Below are positions 16,873 through 26,427 of a stretch of 64,000 nt of DNA, piece by piece. Source of the DNA: Methylophaga sp. (GTDB taxonomy: Bacteria; Pseudomonadota; Gammaproteobacteria; Nitrosococcales; Methylophagaceae); NCBI RefSeq assembly GCF_030651745.1, contig NZ_JAUSCC010000061.1, positions 1-64,000 on the forward strand, read 5' to 3'. The notes under the pieces were generated by a model. The model was not told the DNA's origin. It searched no databases and worked only from the letters and a program-made list of their open reading frames with translations. The translations under genes were made by a program, and so were the position numbers. Position 1 is the stretch's first letter. Each line of letters begins with the position of its first letter.

Positions 16873-17871
16873 TTATTTATCTGAACAGGTAATTGTCGGA
16901 CAACTTTCATTGGTCAGCGGCTCTAAAGCGAACATTTCTTCAAATGTGGAAAGAATATTCTGATCTTCAGGTGCTAGTTTTTTTGCACAGGCTGCAGAGG
17001 CTAAAGCCGTTTGATGGCAACCCAACTCTTTTAATGTATAAGCCCGGTTATTTCTCAATGATGCTTCCATTGGAAATTTGTTGGTTAATTCAGCAAACAC
17101 CGCATCAGCTTGAGCAAAATTCTTCTGGTGGTAATACAGGTTTGCAAGCGCTAGCCCGGGCTGTTTGTTATCTGGCCAATGATCGATGGCGGTTTGATAA
17201 GCTGTTTCAGCGGTCTGGTGTTGGCCGGTTTTTTCAGCGTCATAAGCTGTCTGTAACCAGGCTGCAAGTTGTGCCGTGGGAGGAATGTTTTCTGGTTTAA
17301 CAATCACTAAAGCCCAATGTTCGCTGCGGGCCCAGGTGCGTTCAAAGGTTTGTAAAGTGGTTTGCCAGCGTTCTGTTTCACCGGAACGTAAGATCAACTC
17401 TCTTTTATCAATATCAAAACCCACAACTACAGCGTAATGCCAGAAAGGTTTCCAGTTAAATCCGAGATTCTGCATCACTAATACCGGGTTGCCAGCAGCA
17501 ACTTCAGTCAATAAATCTTCCATCTGTGGGGCTAAAGGATAGGCCATCAAGCCTTGTTTACGTGTGGCTGCAACCATCTCTATCTGTAAGCTGCCTTGCT
17601 TTTCCGGGATGTAAACCTGATCAGTCAATGCTTCAGGCAGGATGTCTATGCCACGATATTGCATAACTGTTGCTAGAGCTGCCGGGCCACATTGGTATTG
17701 GGTCTGGGGAAAGAAGGGCACATCTTCGAGCTCAACCTGTCTTGGCTCAAAGTTTTGTTGATGTAGTTGATTGGTTTGAGGGGTATGGCTACAAGCAGTC
17801 AGCAGAAAGCCTAGTAATAATAAAACACCCAGCCGGAGCTGGGTGTGTGTGGAGCTATTATGTTTATGCAT
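16873..17871 (-). CDS. PA2778-type cysteine peptidase lipoprotein with TPR tail
   Basis: A 332-aa lipoprotein: signal peptide with lipobox LLTAC (Cys27). A papain-like C39-type peptidase domain follows, with its active Cys61 in QYQCGPAALATVM and a His in FWHYAVVVGFD near 144. From ~200 the protein is tetratricopeptide-like (AAWLQTAYDAEKTGQ; YQTAIDHWPDNKQPGLALA). The layout matches the PA2778 family and the upstream gene matches PA2779, a common pair in gammaproteobacteria. Function is not established; C39-like domains cleave at double-glycine sites. A terminator-like hairpin lies in the signal-peptide codons. Confidence 0.85.
   Translation of the reverse strand: MHKHNSSTHTQLRLGVLLLLGFLLTACSHTPQTNQLHQQNFEPRQVELEDVPFFPQTQYQCGPAALATVMQYRGIDILPEALTDQVYIPEKQGSLQIEMVAATRKQGLMAYPLAPQMEDLLTEVAAGNPVLVMQNLGFNWKPFWHYAVVVGFDIDKRELILRSGETERWQTTLQTFERTWARSEHWALVIVKPENIPPTAQLAAWLQTAYDAEKTGQHQTAETAYQTAIDHWPDNKQPGLALANLYYHQKNFAQADAVFAELTNKFPMEASLRNNRAYTLKELGCHQTALASAACAKKLAPEDQNILSTFEEMFALEPLTNESCPTITCSDK
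17816..17846 (-). terminator. Terminator-like hairpin inside the start of the peptidase gene
   Basis: On the minus strand ACACCCAGCTCCGGCTGGGTGT forms a stem of up to 10 bp and is followed by TTTATTATTA. It lies within codons ~9-19 of the peptidase gene, downstream of the PA2779-type gene, so it could reduce read-through into the peptidase gene. Confidence 0.5.
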
Positions 17872-17884
17872 AATTGATAAAGAA

Positions 17885-18262
17885 TTATCTGACCGGTCTT
17901 ACAAATGGGAAGATATCAGTTGCACCGATAGCATCAGTAATAACAAACACTACAAATATCAGCACAATAACACCAAGAATACCACCAGCGGGCATATCAT
18001 TAATTTGTTGATTTAACTGAGCTATTTCAAAGTCAGTCATGCTGTTGATACGTTCTTGTACTAATTCTGGAGCAACACCCATGGAGACTAATTTTTCTTG
18101 AACATCATCACGATCCAGCATTGAAAACAACTGTTCACGATCGTATTGAGATTGTTGTGATTGAATGACATCAGGCGTGCTGATCATGGCCGCTTGAGCG
18201 GGTAAGGTGACGCTGCCAAAAAAGCCCAGTAAAGCTATCCAGGCGAATAATTTTTGTTTCAT
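17885..18262 (-). CDS. PA2779-family protein
   Basis: A 125-aa exported membrane protein: signal peptide (ending PAQA), a helical middle with REQLFSMLDRDDVQEKL and MTDFEIAQLNQQINDMPAGG, and a single transmembrane segment (ILGVIVLIFVVFVITDAIGA) near the C-terminus. This pattern matches the PA2779 family, encoded next to PA2778-type peptidases. The stop is 13 bases before the peptidase start. Upstream, GATACCTGGCCAGAA (18281) and GATACCCGGCCAGAA (18349) form a spaced direct repeat that could be an operator. The 18263-18559 stretch shows no gene. Confidence 0.85.
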   Translation of the reverse strand: MKQKLFAWIALLGFFGSVTLPAQAAMISTPDVIQSQQSQYDREQLFSMLDRDDVQEKLVSMGVAPELVQERINSMTDFEIAQLNQQINDMPAGGILGVIVLIFVVFVITDAIGATDIFPFVRPVR

Positions 18263-18559
18263 ACATCCCTCCGTTGGTTTGATACCTGGCCAGAACTGAC
18301 CAGAATTGAGCTTATCACGAGTTTCACATGAGCACTATAACGTTATTCGATACCCGGCCAGAAATGCGGCTCTGGATCGAATGTATTGTGATGAAATACC
18401 TTCGGTTTTGTGTTTGCTTCTAGTACAGTTTCTTTATAAGTTGCTTGGTGGCAGAATTAAGCAAAAATGATGTGGCCGAATTATTAGTCAATAACTGTTC
18501 GAATCTATTGTTAAAGTTCTGAGTAATGAGCTACATGTTATTAAATTTATCTGCTTTAA

Positions 18560-21328
18560 ATGGAGCTGATTATTCGCACTAATCAAAGTTTATTGCTCAG
18601 GCCTTTTACATTAGTAACGTCATTATTGGCGTTACTATCAGGTTTGGTAGTGACATTTTTCGTTGCAGGAAAAATTGCCGAGACAGAGTACGTCCGGCTG
18701 GAAGCTGCCTATACATTAATGTTTAACCAGGCAGTGGATGCCGTTGTCGGTAAAGTAAATGCCTATGGTGAAATGTTACGGGCTACTCAGGGCTTGTTTT
18801 ATGTTTCTCCTGATTTATCACGTGAAGATTTTGCCAACTTTTATCAGAGCTTAAAACTCGAAGAGAATTATCATGGCATTCAGGGGCTTGGCTACGTTGT
18901 TGCCATTGCACCGGAACATAAGCAAATACATATCAATGCCGTCAAACAATCCGGATTGACCGATTACGATATTTTCCCGTCAGGTCAGCGTGATCAGTAT
19001 TCCGCTAATCTTTATATCGAACCCATGACCAGCAAAAACGTACGGGCATTAGGTTTTGATATGTATTCTGACCCTACTCGCAAGGACGCGATGGATCGAG
19101 CCATCTTAACTGGTGAATCCACACTCACTGAGAAAGTTTTGTTAAAACAGGATGGTTCGACGGCTACCATTAATGGTTTATTGATGTATCTGCCGGTATT
19201 TATTGATCCCAGCGAATCCGATGTACCCGTTGAGTTGCGAACTCTTCACTCCGGTTGGGTGTATGCCGTGTTTCGCATTGATGATGTATTGAAGGATGTA
19301 TTAGCTACCCATACCAATGTCGGGTTATTAGAAATCTACGATGATGCTGATGAAAAGTCTGATGGATTGTTGTTCTCCCAAACTGGCACAGCCTCCAAGA
19401 TAAAATTCAGTTTACAAAAAAGCTATGACATTGGCGGACGTACCTGGTCTTTTATCGGACAGCCGGACCTTGAATTTGCCAATCATGTTTCACGCAGTAA
19501 CGAATCTGTAATCTGGCTTATTGGCACTGTTATTTCATTATTATTTGCTTTGGTGATTGCAGCCATTGCCAATAGTCGGGCAAATGCCATCCGGATAGCC
19601 ACTCAGATGACCAAATCTTACCGGCAAAATGCCCGGCGATTGGCACTAGCCACTGAAGCGGCTGAAATTGCGATTTGGGAATGGGAAGTCGAGAGTAATC
19701 AGATTCTGCTCGATAAAATGGCAAGCAAGGTTTTTGGCTTAAAGTCTGATACTGAAAAGTTGGAATATACCGAATTTGAAAAACTGATCCATGAGGCGGA
19801 TTTGCTGGCATTTCGGATCGCCGTAGAACAATCCATGCAACAACATAAAACCATGGAGATTCGCTTCAGGATCCGTCATCGTAGCGAAATCCGGATGCTT
19901 CACACTTCAGCCGAGCTATATTTCAACGAAGCCGGACAAATTCTCTCGTTGGTTGGTGTGAGTTATGACATTACCGAAGACTGGCAACATCAAAAAACTA
20001 TTCTGGAAACGGAACAACGCTGGAAACATGCATTGGAAGGCAGTGGCGCGGGCGTTTGGGACTGGAATGTTCCTAAAAATGTTGTGATATTTTCAGACAA
20101 ATTACTGGCAATGTTGGGTTATAAGCCGGGCGACATAGTGGGCAAGATGGAGCACTGGCTCAAGCTGGTTCATCCTCAGGATATTGAACGGGTTACTGCT
20201 GATATCAACCGTATGCTCAGCGGTGAAAAGCCTGAATACCGTAATGAACATCGTATTCAGTCTAAAGATGGCAGCTGGAAGTGGATGCTCGGCAGTGCCA
20301 CGGTGGGCGAGCGGGATGCTGAAAATAATGCGATTCGCGTTATTGGAACCAAGACAGATATTTCCTGGCGTAAACAAGCTGAATTAGCTTTGCAGCAGAG
20401 TGAAGAACGCTTCCGTAATGCATTTGATACCGCAGCAATCGGCATGGCCATTGTCGGATTGGACGGCCGCTGGTTAGAAGTAAATGGTGCGCTGTGTCGA
20501 ATGCTTGGCTACAGTGAAGCCGAGTTGAATGAAAGAACATTTGTTGATGTCACACATCCGGATGATCTGGATCTGGATTTGGAATATATACAGAAATTGC
20601 TCAATGGTGATCTTGAGCATTATCAAATGGAGAAACGTTATTTCCATAAAACAGGTGATGTCATATTTGTATTGCTGAGTGTGTCTTTGGTGCGTAATGA
20701 AAAAGGTGAAGTTATTCACTTTATCTCGCAAATTGAAGATGTGACGGCACGCAAGTCGGAATCGGATCGCATTCGGCAAATGGCATACCACGATACTTTG
20801 ACAGGCCTGCCGAATCGACGTTTATTTGATGAACGTATCGGCCATACATTGGCGCATGCCAAACGGGTGGGGTATCCGATAGCGTTGATGTTTGTGGATG
20901 TTGATCATTTCAAACAAATCAACGATACACATGGACATGATGTAGGTGATGAAATCCTTAAAGCGGTAGCAGACAGGATGACGCATTGTTTACGGCAGAC
21001 CGATACCTTGAGCCGAGTTGGTGGTGATGAATTTGTGATTCTGCTGACCGAGATTAAAAAGCCGGATGATGCCAAAGTGGTTGCTGAACATATTCTGGAA
21101 ACTGTGTCACAACCGTTACATGTGCACACCCATGATTTCCGAATTACCTTGAGTATTGGGGTAGCGATTTTCTCAGGTGATTTAGAAACCGAAACTGTCA
21201 GTGAATTGACCAAAAAAGCGGATCTTGCCTTGTACGAAGTCAAATCTGCCGGACGTAATGGTGTCCATATATTCGGCTCTAATCACATTAAAGCGGAGCC
21301 AGTATCGCCGAAACAATCTAAAGCTTAA
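18560..21328 (+). CDS. CHASE-PAS-GGDEF membrane diguanylate cyclase
   Basis: A 922-aa membrane protein predicted to make c-di-GMP. Helix 1 (~15-37) and helix 2 (~318-340) enclose a periplasmic CHASE sensor domain (FYQSLKLEENYHGIQGLGYV; VRALGFDMYSDPTRKDAM). Three PAS-type domains follow (~365-475, 490-605, 615-735), then the cyclase domain. GGDEF is intact at ~821-825, with an RQTD inhibitory site five residues before it, so product feedback is likely. The reading frame ends with a 4-base overlap with the end of the opposing ycjF-like gene. The signal sensed is unknown. Confidence 0.92.
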   Translation: MELIIRTNQSLLLRPFTLVTSLLALLSGLVVTFFVAGKIAETEYVRLEAAYTLMFNQAVDAVVGKVNAYGEMLRATQGLFYVSPDLSREDFANFYQSLKLEENYHGIQGLGYVVAIAPEHKQIHINAVKQSGLTDYDIFPSGQRDQYSANLYIEPMTSKNVRALGFDMYSDPTRKDAMDRAILTGESTLTEKVLLKQDGSTATINGLLMYLPVFIDPSESDVPVELRTLHSGWVYAVFRIDDVLKDVLATHTNVGLLEIYDDADEKSDGLLFSQTGTASKIKFSLQKSYDIGGRTWSFIGQPDLEFANHVSRSNESVIWLIGTVISLLFALVIAAIANSRANAIRIATQMTKSYRQNARRLALATEAAEIAIWEWEVESNQILLDKMASKVFGLKSDTEKLEYTEFEKLIHEADLLAFRIAVEQSMQQHKTMEIRFRIRHRSEIRMLHTSAELYFNEAGQILSLVGVSYDITEDWQHQKTILETEQRWKHALEGSGAGVWDWNVPKNVVIFSDKLLAMLGYKPGDIVGKMEHWLKLVHPQDIERVTADINRMLSGEKPEYRNEHRIQSKDGSWKWMLGSATVGERDAENNAIRVIGTKTDISWRKQAELALQQSEERFRNAFDTAAIGMAIVGLDGRWLEVNGALCRMLGYSEAELNERTFVDVTHPDDLDLDLEYIQKLLNGDLEHYQMEKRYFHKTGDVIFVLLSVSLVRNEKGEVIHFISQIEDVTARKSESDRIRQMAYHDTLTGLPNRRLFDERIGHTLAHAKRVGYPIALMFVDVDHFKQINDTHGHDVGDEILKAVADRMTHCLRQTDTLSRVGGDEFVILLTEIKKPDDAKVVAEHILETVSQPLHVHTHDFRITLSIGVAIFSGDLETETVSELTKKADLALYEVKSAGRNGVHIFGSNHIKAEPVSPKQSKA

Positions 21329-22362
21329 TCGTTGTCTGCTGTCAGTTTGGTTAAATCGCGTCTTAACAGATTGGCAAACATATTAATTTTAGGCTTTTCA
21401 TCCTGGCTGAATGCAACAGGGCGGATTTGTTGCATGGCGCTGATTCCAATTCGGGCCTGATATAAACCGACACCAAATCCTTGTGCCACACTGCCAAGTA
21501 TTTTCCCACCTAAACCAATACCGACCTGTTCGGAAAAGAAACTGATACCGGCCTGACTGGCATAACTGCCCAAAGCAATTTTGGCGACACGCAAGTTCAA
21601 ACGCCATTGCGCCAGTCGATTTAATCTCACCCCATAAATCATATTGATCTGATTGATCATCTTCAGCGTTTTCCAAACCACCAACAACGAATCCACTACC
21701 GCCAATTGACTGACTGCAATCATTGCTGCACTGCTTATGCTGGTGCGTTCGATGACATTAATGGCTTGTTTGTCGAGCTGTTTGTAAAAGTCTTCACTAA
21801 TACGATGAACGACTTCACCATCATTTAAATAATCAGGCAGCCGTTGAATGCACGGGGTTAGTAATTCGGCTTGAGGTTGATCTTCATAGAATTGCTCAAG
21901 AGAATGCAGCCATTTTTTGGCATGACCGATATGTTGTTCATGAACTAACCTTGCAGCCTCTTCACGGATCGAATCTGCCTGTTTCAGTTGTTTCTGATTA
22001 CGGCGAAATACCAGCAATTGTTGCATCACTAATCCGGCCAGAAACAAAGCAAAAGCACTGAACGTTATTCCCAGCACACGACTTTGTTGCCAGAGCGTTT
22101 GAGCTAAATCGGCAATATCCCATGCCAGCATAATCACTAATACGACAAATAAGGTGGCAATCAACCACTTCAGTCCTCGATTACGGCGGGGGGGAATCAG
22201 CAAACCTTCATCAAAATCGGTTAACGGATCGGCCTCAATCGAGTCGGGCACAATGACTTCGTTTGTTTCAGCAACCGCTTTGAAAAAGGTTTCAGTTTTG
22301 TGTGTCGCAGGGTCGCTGGTTTGCGTCGGTTTCGCTTTGAAAAAATCGTCATTGGAACTCAT
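21325..22362 (-). CDS. ycjF: YcjF-family inner-membrane protein (DUF697/TIGR01620)
   Basis: A 345-aa protein with a soluble acidic N-terminus and two adjacent transmembrane segments near 70-110 (WLIATLFVVLVIMLAWDIA; ITFSAFALFLAGLVMQQLL). The conserved C-terminal DUF697 domain follows (SSAAMIAVSQLAVVDSLLVV; RLAQWRLNLRVAKIAL; QARIGISAMQQIRPV). Its start shares one base with the stop of the ycjX-like gene, so translation is coupled. The pair is widespread and associated with envelope stress; exact function unknown. Confidence 0.9.
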   Translation of the reverse strand: MSSNDDFFKAKPTQTSDPATHKTETFFKAVAETNEVIVPDSIEADPLTDFDEGLLIPPRRNRGLKWLIATLFVVLVIMLAWDIADLAQTLWQQSRVLGITFSAFALFLAGLVMQQLLVFRRNQKQLKQADSIREEAARLVHEQHIGHAKKWLHSLEQFYEDQPQAELLTPCIQRLPDYLNDGEVVHRISEDFYKQLDKQAINVIERTSISSAAMIAVSQLAVVDSLLVVWKTLKMINQINMIYGVRLNRLAQWRLNLRVAKIALGSYASQAGISFFSEQVGIGLGGKILGSVAQGFGVGLYQARIGISAMQQIRPVAFSQDEKPKINMFANLLRRDLTKLTADND

Positions 22363-23771
22363 TAAAATTTATCTCCAATCAGATCCCGTAAGACTTTATC
22401 CATCCGGATATGTGCCAGCCGTCCACCTATCAGTAAATCGGGGTTTACAGGTGCTCGAAGTACCGGTGGTTTCCATTGCGAGAGTTGCTGCCATTGAGCT
22501 GAGTCAGGAAGTTGATCGGGAATAGGCGGATGACGTAACTCGCCAAACTGTCCATCTAACAGTCTGGCTGTAAGGTGATCATTATGATCATTTGTGCTGC
22601 GTACAGCAGCGGCAATTTCGGTTTCAATCTCGATCCGATTTCTCACCGATTGCGGGCAAATGTGGCTAATGATTTCATCACACAAGCGGCGTAAGGCTTC
22701 ATGCTGATTCATTAAAATACGGTCCGGTTTGGATGCCAGAAACAGGATCTTTTCTACTTGAGGGCTGAATAGCCGGTTCAGAAACGCATTGTTTCCAACA
22801 CGATAGCAATCAATGATTCGGCTGAACGCGATCACCATGTCATCAAACTTTTCCTTGCCGCCGCTAAGCGCTTTTAATACATCGATTAAAACAACCTGGC
22901 GATCAATGCCACGGAAAAAGGTTTTATAAAACGGTTGAACAAACGCTTTTAGATACGTTTTATAACGTTGCTGCATGACCTTATATAAAGAATCATCAGA
23001 GGCTTTGTTTAATTGATGTTCCGAAAGCGTTTGCAGATTAAATAAAGGAATAAACACCGGAAAGTCTTCGCTGTCAGCTAATAAAGCCCGGCCGGGTTGA
23101 ATAAAGGTCAAACCAGCGGTTTTACAGGTCAGCAGAAAATTTCGATAACGGACATATAACGCATCAATATGCTGTTCATCAAAGTCCGCCAGTGGGTCTA
23201 ATGCAGTCAGATCGTCAAGCAGTTCTTCAGCCAATTGATGACGTATGCCTTTGGAGCAAAGCGCCGCAGTGTCGATACTCCATTGCCGGTAATCCTGTTG
23301 CAACATAGCGAGATCCAGCAACCATTCTCCCGGATAGTCGCGTAATTCCAGCGTAAAGCGACGGGTTTCGCCGGTAAACGTTGGCATCATCGATTTTTTC
23401 TTGTATTCAATAACTAAACGGCAACCACTGATATTTGTCGTGGAAGGAGGCCATTGTGGCGGTTCATCTGCTAAGGCCTGGATTCCCTGTTGATAGTCAA
23501 ACATAGGTAAGTCATCCAGCGGCTGTATTTCAACACCGAGTAAACGTTCATCTCGGGCAGGCAGGAATCCACCCAGATGGGCATGGTTGGAATATTTGAG
23601 CTGATGAATCAGGCTGGTGATAAAAGTCGATTTACCACTGCCACTGAAACCGGTAATACCAACACTCAAATGTTTATCAAGACTGCGGGCAACCCATTTA
23701 CTGGCTTGTTGATCGATATCTTCAAGCGTTTTATTCAGTTGGCGGCCGAGTTTTTCAATCTGTGAATTCAT
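22362..23771 (-). CDS. ycjX: YcjX-family GTP-binding protein (DUF463)
   Basis: A 469-aa P-loop protein of the YcjX family. The Walker A motif GFSGSGKST is at 41-49. The family segments LELRDYPGEWLLDLAML, a long central helical region, QVVLIDVLKALSGGKEKFDD and the LFLASKPDRI-type base-recognition area follow. YcjX proteins bind GTP and are made under heat or envelope stress in enterobacteria. It is the first gene of a two-gene operon with ycjF. Confidence 0.92.
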   Translation of the reverse strand: MNSQIEKLGRQLNKTLEDIDQQASKWVARSLDKHLSVGITGFSGSGKSTFITSLIHQLKYSNHAHLGGFLPARDERLLGVEIQPLDDLPMFDYQQGIQALADEPPQWPPSTTNISGCRLVIEYKKKSMMPTFTGETRRFTLELRDYPGEWLLDLAMLQQDYRQWSIDTAALCSKGIRHQLAEELLDDLTALDPLADFDEQHIDALYVRYRNFLLTCKTAGLTFIQPGRALLADSEDFPVFIPLFNLQTLSEHQLNKASDDSLYKVMQQRYKTYLKAFVQPFYKTFFRGIDRQVVLIDVLKALSGGKEKFDDMVIAFSRIIDCYRVGNNAFLNRLFSPQVEKILFLASKPDRILMNQHEALRRLCDEIISHICPQSVRNRIEIETEIAAAVRSTNDHNDHLTARLLDGQFGELRHPPIPDQLPDSAQWQQLSQWKPPVLRAPVNPDLLIGGRLAHIRMDKVLRDLIGDKF

Positions 23772-23822
23772 AACTGTCAGCTTACCATAGGGGGCCGTTT
23801 ATCTTTCAGAGCCGTGTCTCGC

Positions 23823-25679
23823 TCATGAAGTCTCTGCAGTTGATGAACGTTTGTCGTGATACATCGTGTCATCTGCATAGGAAATCAGTTCGTCGACATT
23901 TTTGCCATGATGGGGGTAACAGGCAATACCAATACTGGCACTGATATTCAGTACCACACCATCATTGAGTTCATATTCGATCGCTAATTGCTGACGCAGT
24001 TTTTCGGTCACTTGCTGGGCTTCATCAATGTTGCTGTGATTAATAATGATGGCAAATTCATCACCGGCCAGTCGGGCTGCCGTATCGGATTCGCGGATGG
24101 CTTCACGAATACGCTGAGCGACCAGGATCAGCAACAAATCACCATTTAAATGGCCATAGGTATCGTTGACGGCTTTGAAGTCATTCAGGTCAATGTAAAG
24201 CAGACAGAAGGGTTGCTTGTATCTTGCGGATTCAGCAATAGCCTGATTCAGCCGATCATAAAACAATACCCGATTAGGCAACTTGGTCAGGCTGTCATGT
24301 GTGGCTTGCCATTGCAAAGCAATTTCTGATTTTTTACGCTCGGTAATATCAATAACCACTACCAGCATTCTGTTTTGATTAAGGGGCGAGGTTCTGGCCA
24401 TGAAAAAATGCTGATTACCTGTCAGGTTCAATTCGTATTCAAAGTAATCGCTTTCGCCTTCATCGAGGGTTTTGTGTAATGCCTGTAAAGTCCGCTGTGC
24501 CAGAAAGTCAGGTAATGTCTGACTGACATGCTTATTGATAAACTCTTCTTCAGGCAACAGCAATGGCACGCTCTCACCTTGTTCAAAGTCAATAATTTTG
24601 CCACTTCTATCAATGGTAAACAGCAGATCCGGAATTGCTTTAATAATGGCCTGATTACGCTGATAACTCTGCTGAAGGGCGGCTTTACTTTCGATAAGCT
24701 GCTGGTTTATTTCCAGACGACGTCCAATTAACCATGCTGTCGTCAGAATCAGCAGAACCAACGATAACGAGGTTAAAATGCTGTTACGCAAGTGCGAAAA
24801 TTTGTATATAGCAAGCAATTCGTCCACTACAGCTCGATTTTCTCCAACAAACACGTGTAGCCGCCATTTGGGCAATGTCTGATAAGCAAACTGGTAATAA
24901 TCGCCATTAGAACGTTGATAAATCCCTTCCCCGGAGAGAGGTAATCTGTCTGTTTTGATGCGTTCGGTAACATAGTCCAGTGTTTGTCCGGGCTCGAAAT
25001 TCTGAAAAGGTACCCGAAAAACTATTTCACCTTCTTCATGCACGATTGATGAAAATAGCTGGGCATTTACACTGATTCCACTCAATGCCAGCGAAAATGT
25101 TTTGATATCGATAACCGCTGCAATCACACCTTGAAAATTGTCTTCCGTATCATATAGACCACGACTGATAACCATCACCGGATCATCATGTCCGCGGCCA
25201 GGTAACATGGGTTTAGTGGTGTAGACTTTGTCAGTTTTAGTTGTCTTATGCACGACAAAATAATCCCGCCCGGATAAATCCAGTGGACCGCGCAGGTGTT
25301 GCGGATACCGTAACAGTCCATCAGCACTAATATGCAATAAAGCCTGCATTTCTGGATTATTGGTGGAGTATTGCCTGAGCAGATAGGTTTGCGGTTCAGG
25401 ATCACTTACAAAATCCGGATGCGAACTTATTAACTTCAATGTTTGGTCTATTGCTTCCAGTTTTGATTCAAGTAACTGGGCCTGCATTAAAGCAAGTAGT
25501 TGATTACGCTGAGCAATTTGTTGGTTTACTTGCGAAGAATAGGCGGATAACTGCTGTTGATAGTTGTGATAAATCACCAGCAGCGTCAACACGATGATCA
25601 ATAAGGTGTATAGCCATAATTTGCTGTTAACAGGCCAGCGTATTTTAAAAATGGATTTTTCAACCACAGGACTCACCAT
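23823..25679 (-). CDS. dCache-PAS-GGDEF diguanylate cyclase
   Basis: A 618-aa membrane protein. A transmembrane helix at ~22-38 and a second near 303-322 border a periplasmic double-Cache sensor (GRDYFVVHKTTKTDKVYTTK; VMVISRGLYD). A PAS domain occupies ~340-455. The cyclase domain carries AGDEF instead of GGDEF, a variant usually still active, with an RESD inhibitory site before it. Monocistronic, reading away from the MarR gene. Ligand unknown; Cache domains often bind small organic acids or amines. Confidence 0.9.
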   Translation of the reverse strand: MVSPVVEKSIFKIRWPVNSKLWLYTLLIIVLTLLVIYHNYQQQLSAYSSQVNQQIAQRNQLLALMQAQLLESKLEAIDQTLKLISSHPDFVSDPEPQTYLLRQYSTNNPEMQALLHISADGLLRYPQHLRGPLDLSGRDYFVVHKTTKTDKVYTTKPMLPGRGHDDPVMVISRGLYDTEDNFQGVIAAVIDIKTFSLALSGISVNAQLFSSIVHEEGEIVFRVPFQNFEPGQTLDYVTERIKTDRLPLSGEGIYQRSNGDYYQFAYQTLPKWRLHVFVGENRAVVDELLAIYKFSHLRNSILTSLSLVLLILTTAWLIGRRLEINQQLIESKAALQQSYQRNQAIIKAIPDLLFTIDRSGKIIDFEQGESVPLLLPEEEFINKHVSQTLPDFLAQRTLQALHKTLDEGESDYFEYELNLTGNQHFFMARTSPLNQNRMLVVVIDITERKKSEIALQWQATHDSLTKLPNRVLFYDRLNQAIAESARYKQPFCLLYIDLNDFKAVNDTYGHLNGDLLLILVAQRIREAIRESDTAARLAGDEFAIIINHSNIDEAQQVTEKLRQQLAIEYELNDGVVLNISASIGIACYPHHGKNVDELISYADDTMYHDKRSSTAETS

Positions 25680-25848
25680 ATTATCGGCAATAGAGGTTTT
25701 CCAGAGGTAACGACCTCTGCTGAGTGATTTCAGTTAAAAAAATCCGTGGGTTATCAATAAAAATCAAAGGTGTTGTCTCGTTAAACAGGATTGTTAAATT
25801 CTGCTTCAAATATAGCACCATTTAAAAAAATGACGTTATTAATTACAG

Positions 25849-25876
25849 TTGACATAGTAAGGCAGCTAACTATAAG
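25849..25876 (+). promoter_or_regulatory. Sigma-70 promoter of the MarR gene
   Basis: TTGACA at 25849 and TATAAG at 25871 are 16 bases apart, close to the sigma-70 ideal. The expected transcript start (~25883) is only a few bases before the first ATG at 25886. Sequence around the promoter, GGCAGCTAAC...GCTGGCTGCTATG, has partial dyad symmetry that could be a MarR operator. Confidence 0.6.
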
Positions 25877-25885
25877 CTGGCTGCT

Positions 25886-26392
25886 ATGTTACAAGTCAAA
25901 GATATTCCAAACGCTGAGATCATGCAGAAATTTGCAGCTCGCTATCCACAAACCGATATCAAAAGTGTCATTACATTTTTGAATCTGTTACGTGTGGGCA
26001 CAGATTTGTCGCACGGTTTAAACAGTTATTTAGCTGAATATGACTTGTTACAGGGAAGATGGTGGGTTTTACTGTTGCTGATGCGTGAGGATAATCTGAG
26101 TTCAACACCCTCTGTTTTGGCTGAAAAAGCAGGTGTTTCACGGGCCACCATGACTGGATTGTTGGATGGTTTATTACGCGAAAAACTTATCAGCCGTGTC
26201 CATGCGAAACACGACCGTCGTCAGATCCAGATTCGTTTGACTGCTTTGGGCCAGGCTAAACTTGATGAGGTAATGCCTGGTTATTATCAACGAGTCAATC
26301 AATTGATGCAGGCATTAACAGAATCTGAAGCCGTGCATTTAATGACTCTACTGCAAAAAATTTATCAACAACGGCATGTTTTTGAAAATTAG
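25886..26392 (+). CDS. MarR-family transcriptional regulator
   Basis: A 168-aa winged-helix repressor-type protein. The DNA-binding part is at ~75-125: TPSVLAEKAGVSRATMTGLL, then DGLLREKLISRVHAKHDRRQ (wing with the conserved DRR). The first ATG lies almost at the predicted transcript start; an ATG 12 codons later (25922), preceded by GAG, may be the true start. It may regulate itself and the lipoprotein gene that follows 35 bases later. Ligand unknown. Confidence 0.9.
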   Translation: MLQVKDIPNAEIMQKFAARYPQTDIKSVITFLNLLRVGTDLSHGLNSYLAEYDLLQGRWWVLLLLMREDNLSSTPSVLAEKAGVSRATMTGLLDGLLREKLISRVHAKHDRRQIQIRLTALGQAKLDEVMPGYYQRVNQLMQALTESEAVHLMTLLQKIYQQRHVFEN

Positions 26393-26427
26393 ACTGTCGC
26401 CATAAAGAATCAACAAAGGAGTTCGTA

